NCBI GenBank assembly: GCA_947494325.1
Contig: CANLUS010000006.1
Coordinates: 62,001 to 126,000, forward strand
Length of the DNA: 64,000 nucleotides
DNA from: an uncultured Flavobacteriaceae bacterium
GTDB taxonomy: Bacteria; Bacteroidota; Bacteroidia; Flavobacteriales; Flavobacteriaceae
Reading direction: 5' to 3'
The number at the start of each line of letters is the position of its first letter. Position 1 is the stretch's first letter. This document shows positions 51,956 to 60,781 of the stretch, piece by piece. The translations under genes were made by a program, and so were the position numbers. Below the pieces are notes generated by a model, which searched no databases, had not been told where the DNA came from, and saw only the letters and a list, made by a program, of their open reading frames with translations.

Positions 51956-52606
51956 CTAAATTATTGCCATTAAAAGTTCAGAAATCTTTTTCGCTTTGTT
52001 TAAAATCATAACGTGAGTACCTCCTTCAATTATGGTACAATTTTTAATGTGTTTAATAGGAAATACACCATCGGCATCACCATGTATATGTATAATATTA
52101 GGCAATGGAGTTTCTTGTTGCCAATGCAGAACATGATAGACCGCCCAGGGTAAATATATTTCATCTCGCATAGACAAATATTTTCTGTAAAGATCAATTC
52201 TTTTTTGAGCCATACTACCGAAAGCATATTTTGCGAAACTTTCAATATTTACTATGGCCTTCGTAGGGAATAGCTTATAAGCCTTGGTAGTTCGAGCAAT
52301 TTGCAATCGTCTAGGTAATTCATATTTGGTCTTAACACTTGAAATGAGAATCGTTTTTCTAGTAGGTACAATCTTGCTCATTTCTTGTACCATAATACCG
52401 CCAAATGAAACACCAATTAACACGGGGTTATCATGTTGAATTCTTTTACACATGCGCGCCGCATAGTCTTCTAATGTTTCATTTTCAGATAGAGGAATTA
52501 GCCAATCTAGATAGTGAATTTCATAAGTTTCTTTTGGTAATTCTAAATATTCAAAAATATCAATACTTGCGGCTAATCCAGGGACAAAATATAAATGTGT
52601 TTTCAT
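51956..52606 (-). CDS. Alpha/beta hydrolase
   Basis: A 216-residue cytoplasmic hydrolase. VPGLAASIDIFEYL supplies the oxyanion region, GVSFGGIMVQE the nucleophile elbow (Ser in GVSFGG), HGDADGVFPI the acid and EGGTHVMILN the His. The complete triad suggests an active esterase or thioesterase; the substrate is unknown. It starts 6 bases after mtaB on the same strand and continues to rfbC with a 12-base gap. Confidence 0.87.
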   Translation of the reverse strand: MKTHLYFVPGLAASIDIFEYLELPKETYEIHYLDWLIPLSENETLEDYAARMCKRIQHDNPVLIGVSFGGIMVQEMSKIVPTRKTILISSVKTKYELPRRLQIARTTKAYKLFPTKAIVNIESFAKYAFGSMAQKRIDLYRKYLSMRDEIYLPWAVYHVLHWQQETPLPNIIHIHGDADGVFPIKHIKNCTIIEGGTHVMILNKAKKISELLMAII

Positions 52607-52612
52607 TTAATA

Positions 52613-53947
52613 CTAAGTAAAAACAGGTTCTTTAATAAAATCAAAACGAACAACACCATCTAAACCTATTTCAGTAAGAACAATATCATGCAAGGTATTT
52701 ACCAATCCAGGGTTCCATGGCGTCTTAACTTTGACATAATTTTCTGTAAAACCATATATATAACCTTCCTTGTTTTCGCTTTCGAATAACACTGTATGTT
52801 CTTGGTTTAGTTGACTTTCATAAAAAGCCCTTCTTTTTTTTACAGACAAGCCACGCAACATTTTGCTACGTTTGGTTCTAATATGTTTAGGCACGGTAGC
52901 ATCGAAATGTATAGCTTCAGTATTCGGGCGTTCTGAATAGGTAAAGACATGTAAATATGAAATATCCAGTTCATTCAAGTAATTATAGGTTTCTAAAAAC
53001 GCCTCATCTGTTTCTCCTGGAAATCCAACAATTACATCCACGCCGATACATGCACTCGGCATCATTTCTTTAATCTTAGAAACTCTATCCGTGTAAACGC
53101 TACTCAAATAGCGGCGCTTCATTTTTTTTAACAAAGTGTCGCTCCCGCTTTGAAGCGGAACATGAAAATGAGGAACAAAACTTTTAGAATTGGCAACGAA
53201 TTCTATCGTTTCGTTTTTTAATAAATTGGGTTCAATGGAAGAAATTCTCAAACGATGAATTCCGTCTATTTTATCTAAAGCTTGAACGAGTTCAAAAAAA
53301 GTATGTTCATGTTTTTTATTTCCAAATTCGCCTTTACCATAATCTCCAATATTCACCCCAGTTAAGACAATTTCCTTAATTCCTTTTTTTGAAATTTCAG
53401 TTGCATTTGCTAAAACATTCTCTAGCGTATCACTGCGAGAAATTCCTCTTGCTAATGGTATCGTGCAATAGGTACATTTATAGTCGCAACCATCTTGAAC
53501 TTTTAGGAAGGCTCTCGTTCTATCTCCAATAGAATAGGAACCAACGTAAAAATCAGCTTCTGAAATTTCGCATGAATGTATCTCTCCAACGTCATTTTTA
53601 GAGAGATCATTAATATATTGAGTTACTTTGAACTTTTCTGTCGCACCTAAAACAAGGTCGACACCATCTACGGCCGCTAGTTCATTAGGTTTTAATTGTG
53701 CGTAACATCCAACGGCAATTAGAAAAGCCTCATCATTTAACTTTAAGGCATTTTTTACAATCGTTTTAAAACGTTTGTCGGCATTATCGGTAACAGAACA
53801 AGTGTTTATAACATATATATCTGCTTTTTCAGCAAAACCAACACGTTCAAAACCTTCATCTTGAAAATTACGGGCTATTGTTGAAGTTTCAGAAAAATTA
53901 AGTTTGCATCCTAATGTATAAAAAGCAACTTTTTTTTGTGCATTCAT
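52613..53947 (-). CDS. mtaB: tRNA threonylcarbamoyladenosine methylthiotransferase (MtaB)
   Basis: A 444-residue radical SAM methylthiotransferase that makes ms2t6A37 in tRNA. N-terminal UPF0004 domain with the second cluster Cys at 14, 50 and 81; radical SAM CxxxCxxC at Cys154, Cys158 and Cys161 (CDYKCTYCTIP); C-terminal TRAM-like domain from about 385. The TYC-TIPLARG pattern favours MtaB over MiaB. It heads a four-gene minus-strand operon and has a well-formed promoter upstream. Confidence 0.94.
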   Translation of the reverse strand: MNAQKKVAFYTLGCKLNFSETSTIARNFQDEGFERVGFAEKADIYVINTCSVTDNADKRFKTIVKNALKLNDEAFLIAVGCYAQLKPNELAAVDGVDLVLGATEKFKVTQYINDLSKNDVGEIHSCEISEADFYVGSYSIGDRTRAFLKVQDGCDYKCTYCTIPLARGISRSDTLENVLANATEISKKGIKEIVLTGVNIGDYGKGEFGNKKHEHTFFELVQALDKIDGIHRLRISSIEPNLLKNETIEFVANSKSFVPHFHVPLQSGSDTLLKKMKRRYLSSVYTDRVSKIKEMMPSACIGVDVIVGFPGETDEAFLETYNYLNELDISYLHVFTYSERPNTEAIHFDATVPKHIRTKRSKMLRGLSVKKRRAFYESQLNQEHTVLFESENKEGYIYGFTENYVKVKTPWNPGLVNTLHDIVLTEIGLDGVVRFDFIKEPVFT

Positions 53948-53967
53948 TCATGTACATTTACAGAGTG

Positions 53968-53999
53968 CAAATTTACAATAATATTATAGTTTAATACAA
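53968..53999 (-). promoter_or_regulatory. Promoter of the mtaB operon (TTG-N21-TAAATTTG)
   Basis: Reading leftward: TTG at 53999-53997, 21 bases, then TAAATTTG at 53975-53968, exact to the Bacteroidota consensus for both parts and spacing. It lies 21 bases before the mtaB ATG. Its -33 element abuts the ATG of the divergent GNAT gene at 54000. Confidence 0.72.
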
Positions 54000-54506
54000 A
54001 TGCAGGTCGTTTTTGAAACCGAACGCTTTAAGGTGAGAAAATTAGTATTGCAAGATTTTAATGCATTTCATGAAATGCATAATAATCTTCAAGTGATGCA
54101 ATATGTTCGAGGTAAAGCGATGACGTATGAGGAGAATAAAAAAGAATTACCCATGCTTATTGAAAAATACCAGGACCCTAATAATGATTTTTGGATTTAT
54201 GCAATAGAAAGGAAAGAAGATGGCAATTTTGTTGGTACTGTGGCCTTGGTAAAAGATGAACAAGAGGAAGATGAAATAGGCTATCGTCTTTTAGAAAAAT
54301 ATTGGAAAAAAGGATATGGTTTTGAAATTGCTGAAGGGTTAGTTTCTTATTGCCGCGAGATTGGTAAAACTCAGCTTATTGCAAATGTTGTACATAAGAA
54401 TGAAGCCTCTACTAAAATTATCAGAAAACTGGGATTTCAATTTGTGCAAGATTTTGTTTCAGATGATTTAAAATTACCCGAACGTAAATTTTCGTTACTA
54501 CTATGA
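54000..54506 (+). CDS. GNAT-family acetyltransferase
   Basis: A 168-residue protein of the RimJ/RimL type: FETERFKVRKLVLQDFNAF at the start, FVGTVALVKDE, EIGYRLLEKYWKKGYGFE (acetyl-CoA loop) and NEASTKIIRKLGFQFV at the end. Members acetylate N-termini, antibiotics or small amines; the substrate is unknown. Its stop overlaps the next start (ATGA), and it heads a three-gene overlapping unit. Its ATG is directly next to the -33 element of divergent mtaB, so its own promoter must overlap mtaB control DNA or the leader is very short. Confidence 0.88.
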   Translation: MQVVFETERFKVRKLVLQDFNAFHEMHNNLQVMQYVRGKAMTYEENKKELPMLIEKYQDPNNDFWIYAIERKEDGNFVGTVALVKDEQEEDEIGYRLLEKYWKKGYGFEIAEGLVSYCREIGKTQLIANVVHKNEASTKIIRKLGFQFVQDFVSDDLKLPERKFSLLL

Positions 54507-54820
54507 TCGCCAAAACACCAGAACCACCTTATTACGCAGTAATTTTCACTACAATAAGAACAGAAATTGATAAAAATTATGAAGAAACGGCACATCAAAT
54601 GGAACTGTTGGCGAAACAGCAAGATGGTTATTTAGGTATTGATTCTGCAAGGGACCAAGTAGGTATCACAGTTTCATATTGGGATAGTTTAGAGGCTATC
54701 AGTAGTTGGAAAAATAATTTGGAGCATACCGTAGCTAGAGAAAAGGGTAGAGCCGTTTGGTATCAGCAATATCAATTGAGAATATGTAAAGTAGAGAGAG
54801 CTTATGGGTTTACTAAATAA
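54503..54820 (+). CDS. Antibiotic biosynthesis monooxygenase (ABM) family protein
   Basis: A 105-residue dimeric alpha/beta-barrel protein: PYYAVIFTTIRTEID, YEETAHQMELLAKQQDGYLG, GITVSYWDSLEAISSWKNN and EHTVAREKGRAVWYQQYQLR, the pattern of ABM proteins of about 100 residues. Members include monooxygenases and many of unknown role. It overlaps both neighbours (4 bases upstream, 17 bases downstream), so the three genes are tightly coupled. Confidence 0.9.
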   Translation: MIAKTPEPPYYAVIFTTIRTEIDKNYEETAHQMELLAKQQDGYLGIDSARDQVGITVSYWDSLEAISSWKNNLEHTVAREKGRAVWYQQYQLRICKVERAYGFTK

Positions 54821-56423
54821 ATTAGGCTTTGCTTGTGTAATCATAGGTTTCGTATTAATGACTTCTTGTGACAAAAAAAGGAGTGATTTTGATGATTCGC
54901 AAGTATTTCGATATAATGAACATTCTAACATAAGTTCATTAGATCCTGCCTTTGCAAAGAAACAAGCCGATATATGGCCGATACATCAATTGTTTAATGG
55001 CCTTGTTCAATTAGATGATAGTTTAAAAGTTCAACCAGATATCGCGAAGAGTTGGCAAATTTCAGATGATGGTAAAGTGTATCGATTTAAGTTGAGAAAT
55101 GATGTTTTTTTTCATAAACATGAGTTGTTTGGTGTCGACTCAACACGTCATGTTGTTGCTAAGGATTTTGAATATAGTTTTAATCGTTTGTTGGACCCGA
55201 AAGTTGCTTCTGCTGGGAATTGGGTATTAAAAAATGTCGACACTTTTAAGGCGATCAATGATTCCGTATTTACGATTCAGTTAAAGAAACCGTTTCCACC
55301 TTTTTTAGGATTATTAACGATGAAATATTGCTCTGTTGTGCCTAAGGAAATTGTAATGCATTTTGGTAATGAGTTTAGATCAAATCCGATAGGTACTGGA
55401 CCCTTTAAGTTTAAAATGTGGGTTGAGAATACGAAATTAGTTTTTCGTAAAAATGAACATTATTTCGAAAAGGATAGTCACGGTAACGCCCTACCATATT
55501 TGGAAGCAGTAGCTATTACTTTTTTACCAGATAAGCAAAGTGAATTTTTGCAATTGGTGCAAGGAAACATAGATTTTTTATCTGGATTAGATGCTTCTTA
55601 CAAAGACGATATTTTATCAGTAACTGGGAAATTAAACAAGCGTTACCAAGAACAATTTAATATGATAACTGGAGCTTATTTAAATACGGAATATTTAGGA
55701 TTTAAAATGGATCTTGATGAAAAGCATCCTATTTCTAGTCATTTATTGCGCAAAGCAATTAATTTTGGTTTTGATAGAGAGAAGATGATACTGTATATGC
55801 GAAATGGGATTGGTACTCCAGCTGTAAACGGATTTATACCAAAAGGATTACCAGGTTTCGTTGGATTGAAAGGATATTCATATCAACCCGAAACTGCCAA
55901 ACAGCTGGTTGACACTTATATTAAAGAGACTGGAGATAAAAATCCTACCATTGCAATAGCCACTAATAGTCAATATGTAGATTTGTGCGAGTATATTCAA
56001 CGGGAGTTACAGAAAATTGGAATTACTACGACTATAGATGTCATGCCTCCGTCAACGTTGAGACAATCTAAAACTAAGGGAGAGTTATCGATTGCTAGAG
56101 CTAGTTGGATTGCAGATTTTCCAGATGCTGAGAATTATTTATTTTTATTTTACGGAAAAAATTTCACCCCAAAAGGACCTAATTTTACACATTTTAAAAA
56201 TAAAACATTCGATCAATTATATGAACAGACTTTTATAACAGTTGATGATAAGAATCGTTATGAATTATACCAGAAAATGGATAGTATAATTATTGCAGAA
56301 GCTCCAATAGTGCCCTTATATTATGATGCAGTTGTTAGATTCTCCCAAAAGAATATAAGAGGCTTAGGTATGAATCCTATAAATTTGTTAACCTTGAAAA
56401 GAGTTTCTAAAACGAAACAGTAG
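54804..56423 (+). CDS. Orphan OppA/DppA-type substrate-binding lipoprotein
   Basis: A 539-residue lipoprotein: signal peptide with lipobox MTSC (Cys22), then a SBP_bac_5 fold. Marks are NISSLDPAFAKKQADIWPI, LFNGLVQLDDSLKVQPDIAK, SWQISDDGKVYRFKLRNDV, NPIGTGPFKFKMW and ARASWIADFPDAENYL. The family binds peptides or nickel for ABC import, but no permease or ATPase genes follow. It may work with a system elsewhere or have another role. Start at 54804 overlaps the ABM gene by 17 bases; its 3' end overlaps a convergent gene by 17 bases. Confidence 0.9.
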   Translation: MGLLNKLGFACVIIGFVLMTSCDKKRSDFDDSQVFRYNEHSNISSLDPAFAKKQADIWPIHQLFNGLVQLDDSLKVQPDIAKSWQISDDGKVYRFKLRNDVFFHKHELFGVDSTRHVVAKDFEYSFNRLLDPKVASAGNWVLKNVDTFKAINDSVFTIQLKKPFPPFLGLLTMKYCSVVPKEIVMHFGNEFRSNPIGTGPFKFKMWVENTKLVFRKNEHYFEKDSHGNALPYLEAVAITFLPDKQSEFLQLVQGNIDFLSGLDASYKDDILSVTGKLNKRYQEQFNMITGAYLNTEYLGFKMDLDEKHPISSHLLRKAINFGFDREKMILYMRNGIGTPAVNGFIPKGLPGFVGLKGYSYQPETAKQLVDTYIKETGDKNPTIAIATNSQYVDLCEYIQRELQKIGITTTIDVMPPSTLRQSKTKGELSIARASWIADFPDAENYLFLFYGKNFTPKGPNFTHFKNKTFDQLYEQTFITVDDKNRYELYQKMDSIIIAEAPIVPLYYDAVVRFSQKNIRGLGMNPINLLTLKRVSKTKQ

Positions 56424-57447
56424 CTAGAATAGGGAAGTGATCAGAATACTGCACGTTGAAATTTTTATGAGTATTTACGGTAATTGATTCATCCACAAAA
56501 ATATAATCGATGCGTAAAGGAAAATGATTAAAACTATAGGTTTTTCCAAACCCTCGTCCTGCCTCTAAGAACGAATCCTTTAAATCATTTTTTGTGCGTT
56601 TATATACCCAAGAGTAAGGAGTATTATTCATATCACCGATAAGTATCACTTTATAAGGAGAATTTTGAACATGCTCATTGAGTACATTAATTTGTTTTTG
56701 CTGTATTTTGAAAGATTCATTCAGCCGTTTAAGCAATTTTTCTGAATTATCGTGCCCAAAGTATTCTTTATCAGGAATAATACCCAATGAAACGAAATGA
56801 TAATTATAGATTCTTATTGTATCTTTCTTTTTGACCAAATCGGCATAAACAATGCTCGTTTTATATGAATCGTATTTGATCACACCTTCATTTATAATTG
56901 GAAACTTAGAATATATTGCAAGACTGGTTCTTTTCGTATTTCTTTTTATGGAGTCACGATACCCTCCAATAAGGGGATTACTATAGTATGGATATTCTAA
57001 CTTGAAATTTTCAAGATGTTGATATTCTTGAAAGGCCACAATATCTGGTTTCTCAAGATGAATGAACTGACTAATTTTAAGGGGGATGATTTCAGAGTTG
57101 ATCCATTTGAATTTGTTGAATTTTCGGACATTATAAGACATAATAGAAAGTTCTTTTTCAGTTGTTTCAGAACTTAGATTTAGCCTAAAAAGAGAAGGAA
57201 TAAAGAAAAAACTTGCAATAAGAACAACAACATTTGAGTATAACTGTTTTTTGCATTTAGTGAAGGTCCAATACAACATAAAGAGAATTGTTCCAAAGAA
57301 CAAAAGAGGAACTACTAAGCTTAATAATGATATCGGACCAAATTTTTCGGGCGGCAAATACGGTAAAATGAAAGAAAACAAAAGTCCAACAATAAAAAAT
57401 ACATTTATTGAGAAGAGAATCTTGTGTATGAACGACAGTTTTTTCAT
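56407..57447 (-). CDS. Endonuclease/exonuclease/phosphatase-family membrane protein
   Basis: A 346-residue protein with three N-terminal hydrophobic helices (about 10-30, 38-60, 72-92) and an EEP catalytic domain from about 100: SYNVRKFNKF, VAFQEYQHLENF (Mg-binding Glu), IGDMNNTPYSWVY, FPLRIDYIFVD and YSDHFPILATV (catalytic Asp-His). EEP enzymes cleave nucleic acids, inositol phosphates or sphingomyelin; the substrate is unknown, and the domain probably faces the periplasm. Last gene of the mutL-rhomboid unit; ends inside the convergent lipoprotein gene. Confidence 0.88.
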   Translation of the reverse strand: MKKLSFIHKILFSINVFFIVGLLFSFILPYLPPEKFGPISLLSLVVPLLFFGTILFMLYWTFTKCKKQLYSNVVVLIASFFFIPSLFRLNLSSETTEKELSIMSYNVRKFNKFKWINSEIIPLKISQFIHLEKPDIVAFQEYQHLENFKLEYPYYSNPLIGGYRDSIKRNTKRTSLAIYSKFPIINEGVIKYDSYKTSIVYADLVKKKDTIRIYNYHFVSLGIIPDKEYFGHDNSEKLLKRLNESFKIQQKQINVLNEHVQNSPYKVILIGDMNNTPYSWVYKRTKNDLKDSFLEAGRGFGKTYSFNHFPLRIDYIFVDESITVNTHKNFNVQYSDHFPILATVSF

Positions 57448-57465
57448 TGGGTTAGGTAACCTAAA

Positions 57466-58326
57466 CTATTTTTTTCTTACTGAAAATAGAAAATCTTTTT
57501 CTTCCTTCGAAAGTGTTTCGTAGCCAGATTTACTTATTTTATCTAAAATTTCATCTATTTTTCGCTGTTGGCTAGGATCATTTTGAGAAGAAGAAATAGG
57601 TTTAGATTTCTTATAAACTGTTTTTAAAGGTTTTTGTTTTTTTGATTTAAATAAATTTGATACCCATGATGAAGACGATTGCTTTTTATTTTCAAATTGA
57701 GTAGTCAATATAAATCCGATAAGAGCTCCCCCTAAATGGGCCAAATGGCCTCCGGTATTTTGATCAATAGGAATTTGAATTACATCAAGTAAAACAAAGC
57801 CAACTGCTATATACCAAAGTTTAATGGCTCCAATAAATCTAAAATGCATCGCGTAATTTGGTATTTTAGTTGCAATTCCTATTACAATAGCCATTATTCC
57901 AGCAGAAGCACCGATCAAATATGATCTATCGTTTTTAAGAGCAGGGAAGTAGTTATAGCTAAGCATAAAGACTATGCCTCCAGCCATAATCCCAAGAAAA
58001 TAATAGTTCAAAAATTGTTTTTTTGAAAAAAAATCTAAGAAAAGATTTCCAAAATAAAACAGTAGAATGGAGTTAAATAAGATATGTAAAAAACCCCCAT
58101 GTAAAAATCCGTAAGTGATTAAAGACCAAGGAATATTTATAAATCGTCCAAACTCGGCGGGCAAGGCAAACCAGCTATTTAATAGGCCTTCATTCCATAA
58201 CATCAATGAAGCGAAAGCTTTAAATGAAAATGTTATAATAAAAACGACTAGATTTAAATATATAATCTGTTCGACAATGTTAGCAGATTTGAATCTGTGT
58301 TGTATTTTTTCAACGATACTCTTCAT
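57466..58326 (-). CDS. Rhomboid intramembrane serine protease with C-terminal tail
   Basis: A 286-residue protein with about six membrane helices. Catalytic Ser141 is in IGASAGIMA and His197 in GGHLAHLGGALIG; HGGFLHILFNSILLF (the conserved HxxxN segment) is at about 76. After residue about 210 comes a cytoplasmic tail rich in Lys and Ser ending KIDEILDKISKSGYETLS, a motif repeated in Bacteroidota rhomboids. It cleaves transmembrane segments of unknown target proteins. It follows a second rhomboid gene by 10 bases. Confidence 0.92.
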   Translation of the reverse strand: MKSIVEKIQHRFKSANIVEQIIYLNLVVFIITFSFKAFASLMLWNEGLLNSWFALPAEFGRFINIPWSLITYGFLHGGFLHILFNSILLFYFGNLFLDFFSKKQFLNYYFLGIMAGGIVFMLSYNYFPALKNDRSYLIGASAGIMAIVIGIATKIPNYAMHFRFIGAIKLWYIAVGFVLLDVIQIPIDQNTGGHLAHLGGALIGFILTTQFENKKQSSSSWVSNLFKSKKQKPLKTVYKKSKPISSSQNDPSQQRKIDEILDKISKSGYETLSKEEKDFLFSVRKK

Positions 58327-58336
58327 TCCATATTAA

Positions 58337-58948
58337 CTATCTGTCCCAACGTTTAAATTGATTTTTTTTCCAAAAAAGCATAATTAAAAAACCAACTAGT
58401 GCTCCACCGATGTGTGCAAAATGTGCAATGTTTCCTACCGAATATTTTGTAAAACCAAAGAATAAATCACCAAATACAATTACTGGTATAAAATATTTGG
58501 CAGCAATTGGAACTGGAAAGAAAATTAAAGCCAATTTGGAATTCGGGAAAGACATGCCAAAAGCTACTAGAACACCATAAACAGCTCCAGAGGCACCAAC
58601 CGCCACCGCTCCATAGTCCTGAAAGTAATAGTTTGCTAAAGTGTAAATTAATGCCGCTCCTAAACCTGCAGAAAAATAAAAAAAGAAAAACTTCTTTTTA
58701 CCCCACATTTGTTCTAGTGGAGATCCGAAAGCCCATAAGGCATACATATTAAAAATGATGTGCATAGTTCCACCATGCATAAACATATGCGTAACTAGTT
58801 GCCATGGCTTAAAAAAAACGCTGGTTGGATAAAACAATGCAAATAATTCGAACATTGTATCCTGCATGTTAGGAATCAAATAAGTTACCGCATAAAAAAG
58901 TACATTAATGATTAATAAATGCTTTATAGCTTCAGTAAGTTTCCCCAT
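58337..58948 (-). CDS. Rhomboid intramembrane serine protease, short form
   Basis: A 203-residue six-helix rhomboid. Catalytic Ser120 in VGASGAVYG, His179 in AHFAHIGGALVG, and HGGTMHIIFNMYALWAFG at about 58-75 with WQLVTHMFMHG. It lacks the long tail of its neighbour. It sits 10 bases upstream of the other rhomboid gene and 3 bases after mutL, in one transcript. Confidence 0.93.
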   Translation of the reverse strand: MGKLTEAIKHLLIINVLFYAVTYLIPNMQDTMFELFALFYPTSVFFKPWQLVTHMFMHGGTMHIIFNMYALWAFGSPLEQMWGKKKFFFFYFSAGLGAALIYTLANYYFQDYGAVAVGASGAVYGVLVAFGMSFPNSKLALIFFPVPIAAKYFIPVIVFGDLFFGFTKYSVGNIAHFAHIGGALVGFLIMLFWKKNQFKRWDR

Positions 58949-58951
58949 TTT

Positions 58952-60781
58952 TTAATTATTAAACTTTAATTCTATTTCGTCTAAAGGTAAGGTAACAAAA
59001 GTGTTTTTACCGTATGGCGAATGATTTGGTTCCTTGCAAGAAAATAGTTGCTCTAAAATTTCCACCTGTTCTTGGTTATTCAATTTAGTGCCGTTTTTGA
59101 TGGCTAAACTGCGAGCTAAACTTTTTGAAATAATATCCAATTGGCTAAAACTAGATTCCGGAACTTCATGCTTTACCGCTTCTAGTAATTCTTCTAAAAT
59201 TGCTGTAATCTGGCCTTCCTTAACCAGTGTAGGCATTCCATTTATAACAATGTGTTCATCATTAATCATCTCAAATCTAAACCCAGCGCTTTCTAAATCG
59301 GTTTGAATTTCTTTGATAAGTGTTATTTCAGATTGAGAAAAAGATAGCTTGATAGGAAATAATAACTGCTGACTTATCGCATCTTCTACCGTGATTTTTG
59401 TTAAAAATTCTTCATAAAGTACCCGTTGATGCGCCAAGTTTTGATTAATAATAACAACACCTGATTTAATAACACTCAAGATGTATTTTTTATGAATTTG
59501 AAATGTTTTAGCTGTATTATGAATTTGATTTTCTCTAAATAATTCTTTTGTTACTAACTGAGCCTCCACTTCAATATTTTCAATTGCCAAGGCATCATTT
59601 TCAACATTTACGTATAGCGAATCCCAATTTTGGGTTGTAGATTTCTTTGGTGTTGAGATGATTTTTTTATCATTCTCAAATGGATTAAACGTTGGATCAA
59701 CAGAAACTTTTGGTGTTAGTGAAGGTTTATCCTTAAAATGATAAGGAACATCCATGCTGGCATCTTTATCAAAATCTAAAATAGGAGCAACATTGTACTG
59801 TCCGAGACTATGCTTTACGGTGGAACGTAAAATAGCATATAGCGCTTGCTCGTTTTCGAACTTAACTTCAGTCTTAGTAGGGTGTATATTAATGTCTAAT
59901 GTGTTGGTAGGTACTTCTAAGTATAGAAAATAAGATGGGTGATATCCAGGGGCTAAAAGCCCTTCAAATGCATTAAGAATTGCATGATGAAAATAGCCAT
60001 GTTTGATAAATCGGCCGTTCACAAAAAAGAACTGCTCCCCTCTTTTTTTCTTTGCGAAATTGGGCTTCGCAATAAACCCATTAATTTTAATAATATCAGT
60101 ATCTTCAGAAATTGGCACCAGTTTTTCGTTCATTTTAGTGCCGAAAATGGCAATAATGCGTTGTTTTAGGTTGCCTGATTTCAAGTTGAATAATTCTCCA
60201 TCGTTATGATAAACAGAAAATCGAATATCAGGATGAGCTAGCGCTACACGTTGAAACTCATCAATGATATGTCTAGTTTCAATAGTATTAGATTTCAAAA
60301 AATTTCGTCTTGCTGGAATATTATAGAACAAGTGTTTTACAGAAATACTTGTGCCTGTTGGACTAGACACTAAATTTTGAGCAATTAGTTTACTTCCCTC
60401 TAATTTCAAATGACTACCTAGCTCACTCTCTGCAAGTTTTGTTTTTATTTCAACATGAGCAATGGCGACGATGGAAGCAAGAGCTTCTCCACGAAACCCT
60501 TTTGTATTCAAATCAAAAAGATCTTCGGCAGTCTTAATTTTCGATGTGGCATGGCGCTCGAAGGCAAGTCGTGCGTCAGTTTCGCTCATACCTTTACCGT
60601 TATCAATTACTTGAATTAACGTTTTACCTGCATCTTTTAAGAGTAGTTTTATTTCTGAGGCCTCAGCATCGATGGCATTTTCTAATAATTCTTTAACGAC
60701 AGATGCAGGGCGCTGAACAACTTCACCTGCAGCAATTTGATTTGCAACGTGATCAGGAAGTAATTGAATAATATCTGACAT
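58952..60781 (-). CDS. mutL: DNA mismatch repair protein MutL without the usual endonuclease motifs
   Basis: A 609-residue protein. N-terminal GHKL ATPase: QIAAGEVVQRPASVVKELLENAIDA (ATP Glu/Asn), IDNGKGM, TKGFRGEALASI. The C-terminal dimerisation domain is present, but the endonuclease motif DQHA-x2-E-x4-E reads NQNLAHQRVLYE at 446-457 (Asp, His and Glu replaced by Asn, Asn and Gln), the ACR-type site reads LARSLA, and CPHGRP reads SPYGKN at 588-593. It therefore looks like the non-endonuclease MutL type. First base of its ATG is shared with the stop of the small upstream gene (TAATG). Confidence 0.95.
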   Translation of the reverse strand: MSDIIQLLPDHVANQIAAGEVVQRPASVVKELLENAIDAEASEIKLLLKDAGKTLIQVIDNGKGMSETDARLAFERHATSKIKTAEDLFDLNTKGFRGEALASIVAIAHVEIKTKLAESELGSHLKLEGSKLIAQNLVSSPTGTSISVKHLFYNIPARRNFLKSNTIETRHIIDEFQRVALAHPDIRFSVYHNDGELFNLKSGNLKQRIIAIFGTKMNEKLVPISEDTDIIKINGFIAKPNFAKKKRGEQFFFVNGRFIKHGYFHHAILNAFEGLLAPGYHPSYFLYLEVPTNTLDINIHPTKTEVKFENEQALYAILRSTVKHSLGQYNVAPILDFDKDASMDVPYHFKDKPSLTPKVSVDPTFNPFENDKKIISTPKKSTTQNWDSLYVNVENDALAIENIEVEAQLVTKELFRENQIHNTAKTFQIHKKYILSVIKSGVVIINQNLAHQRVLYEEFLTKITVEDAISQQLLFPIKLSFSQSEITLIKEIQTDLESAGFRFEMINDEHIVINGMPTLVKEGQITAILEELLEAVKHEVPESSFSQLDIISKSLARSLAIKNGTKLNNQEQVEILEQLFSCKEPNHSPYGKNTFVTLPLDEIELKFNN

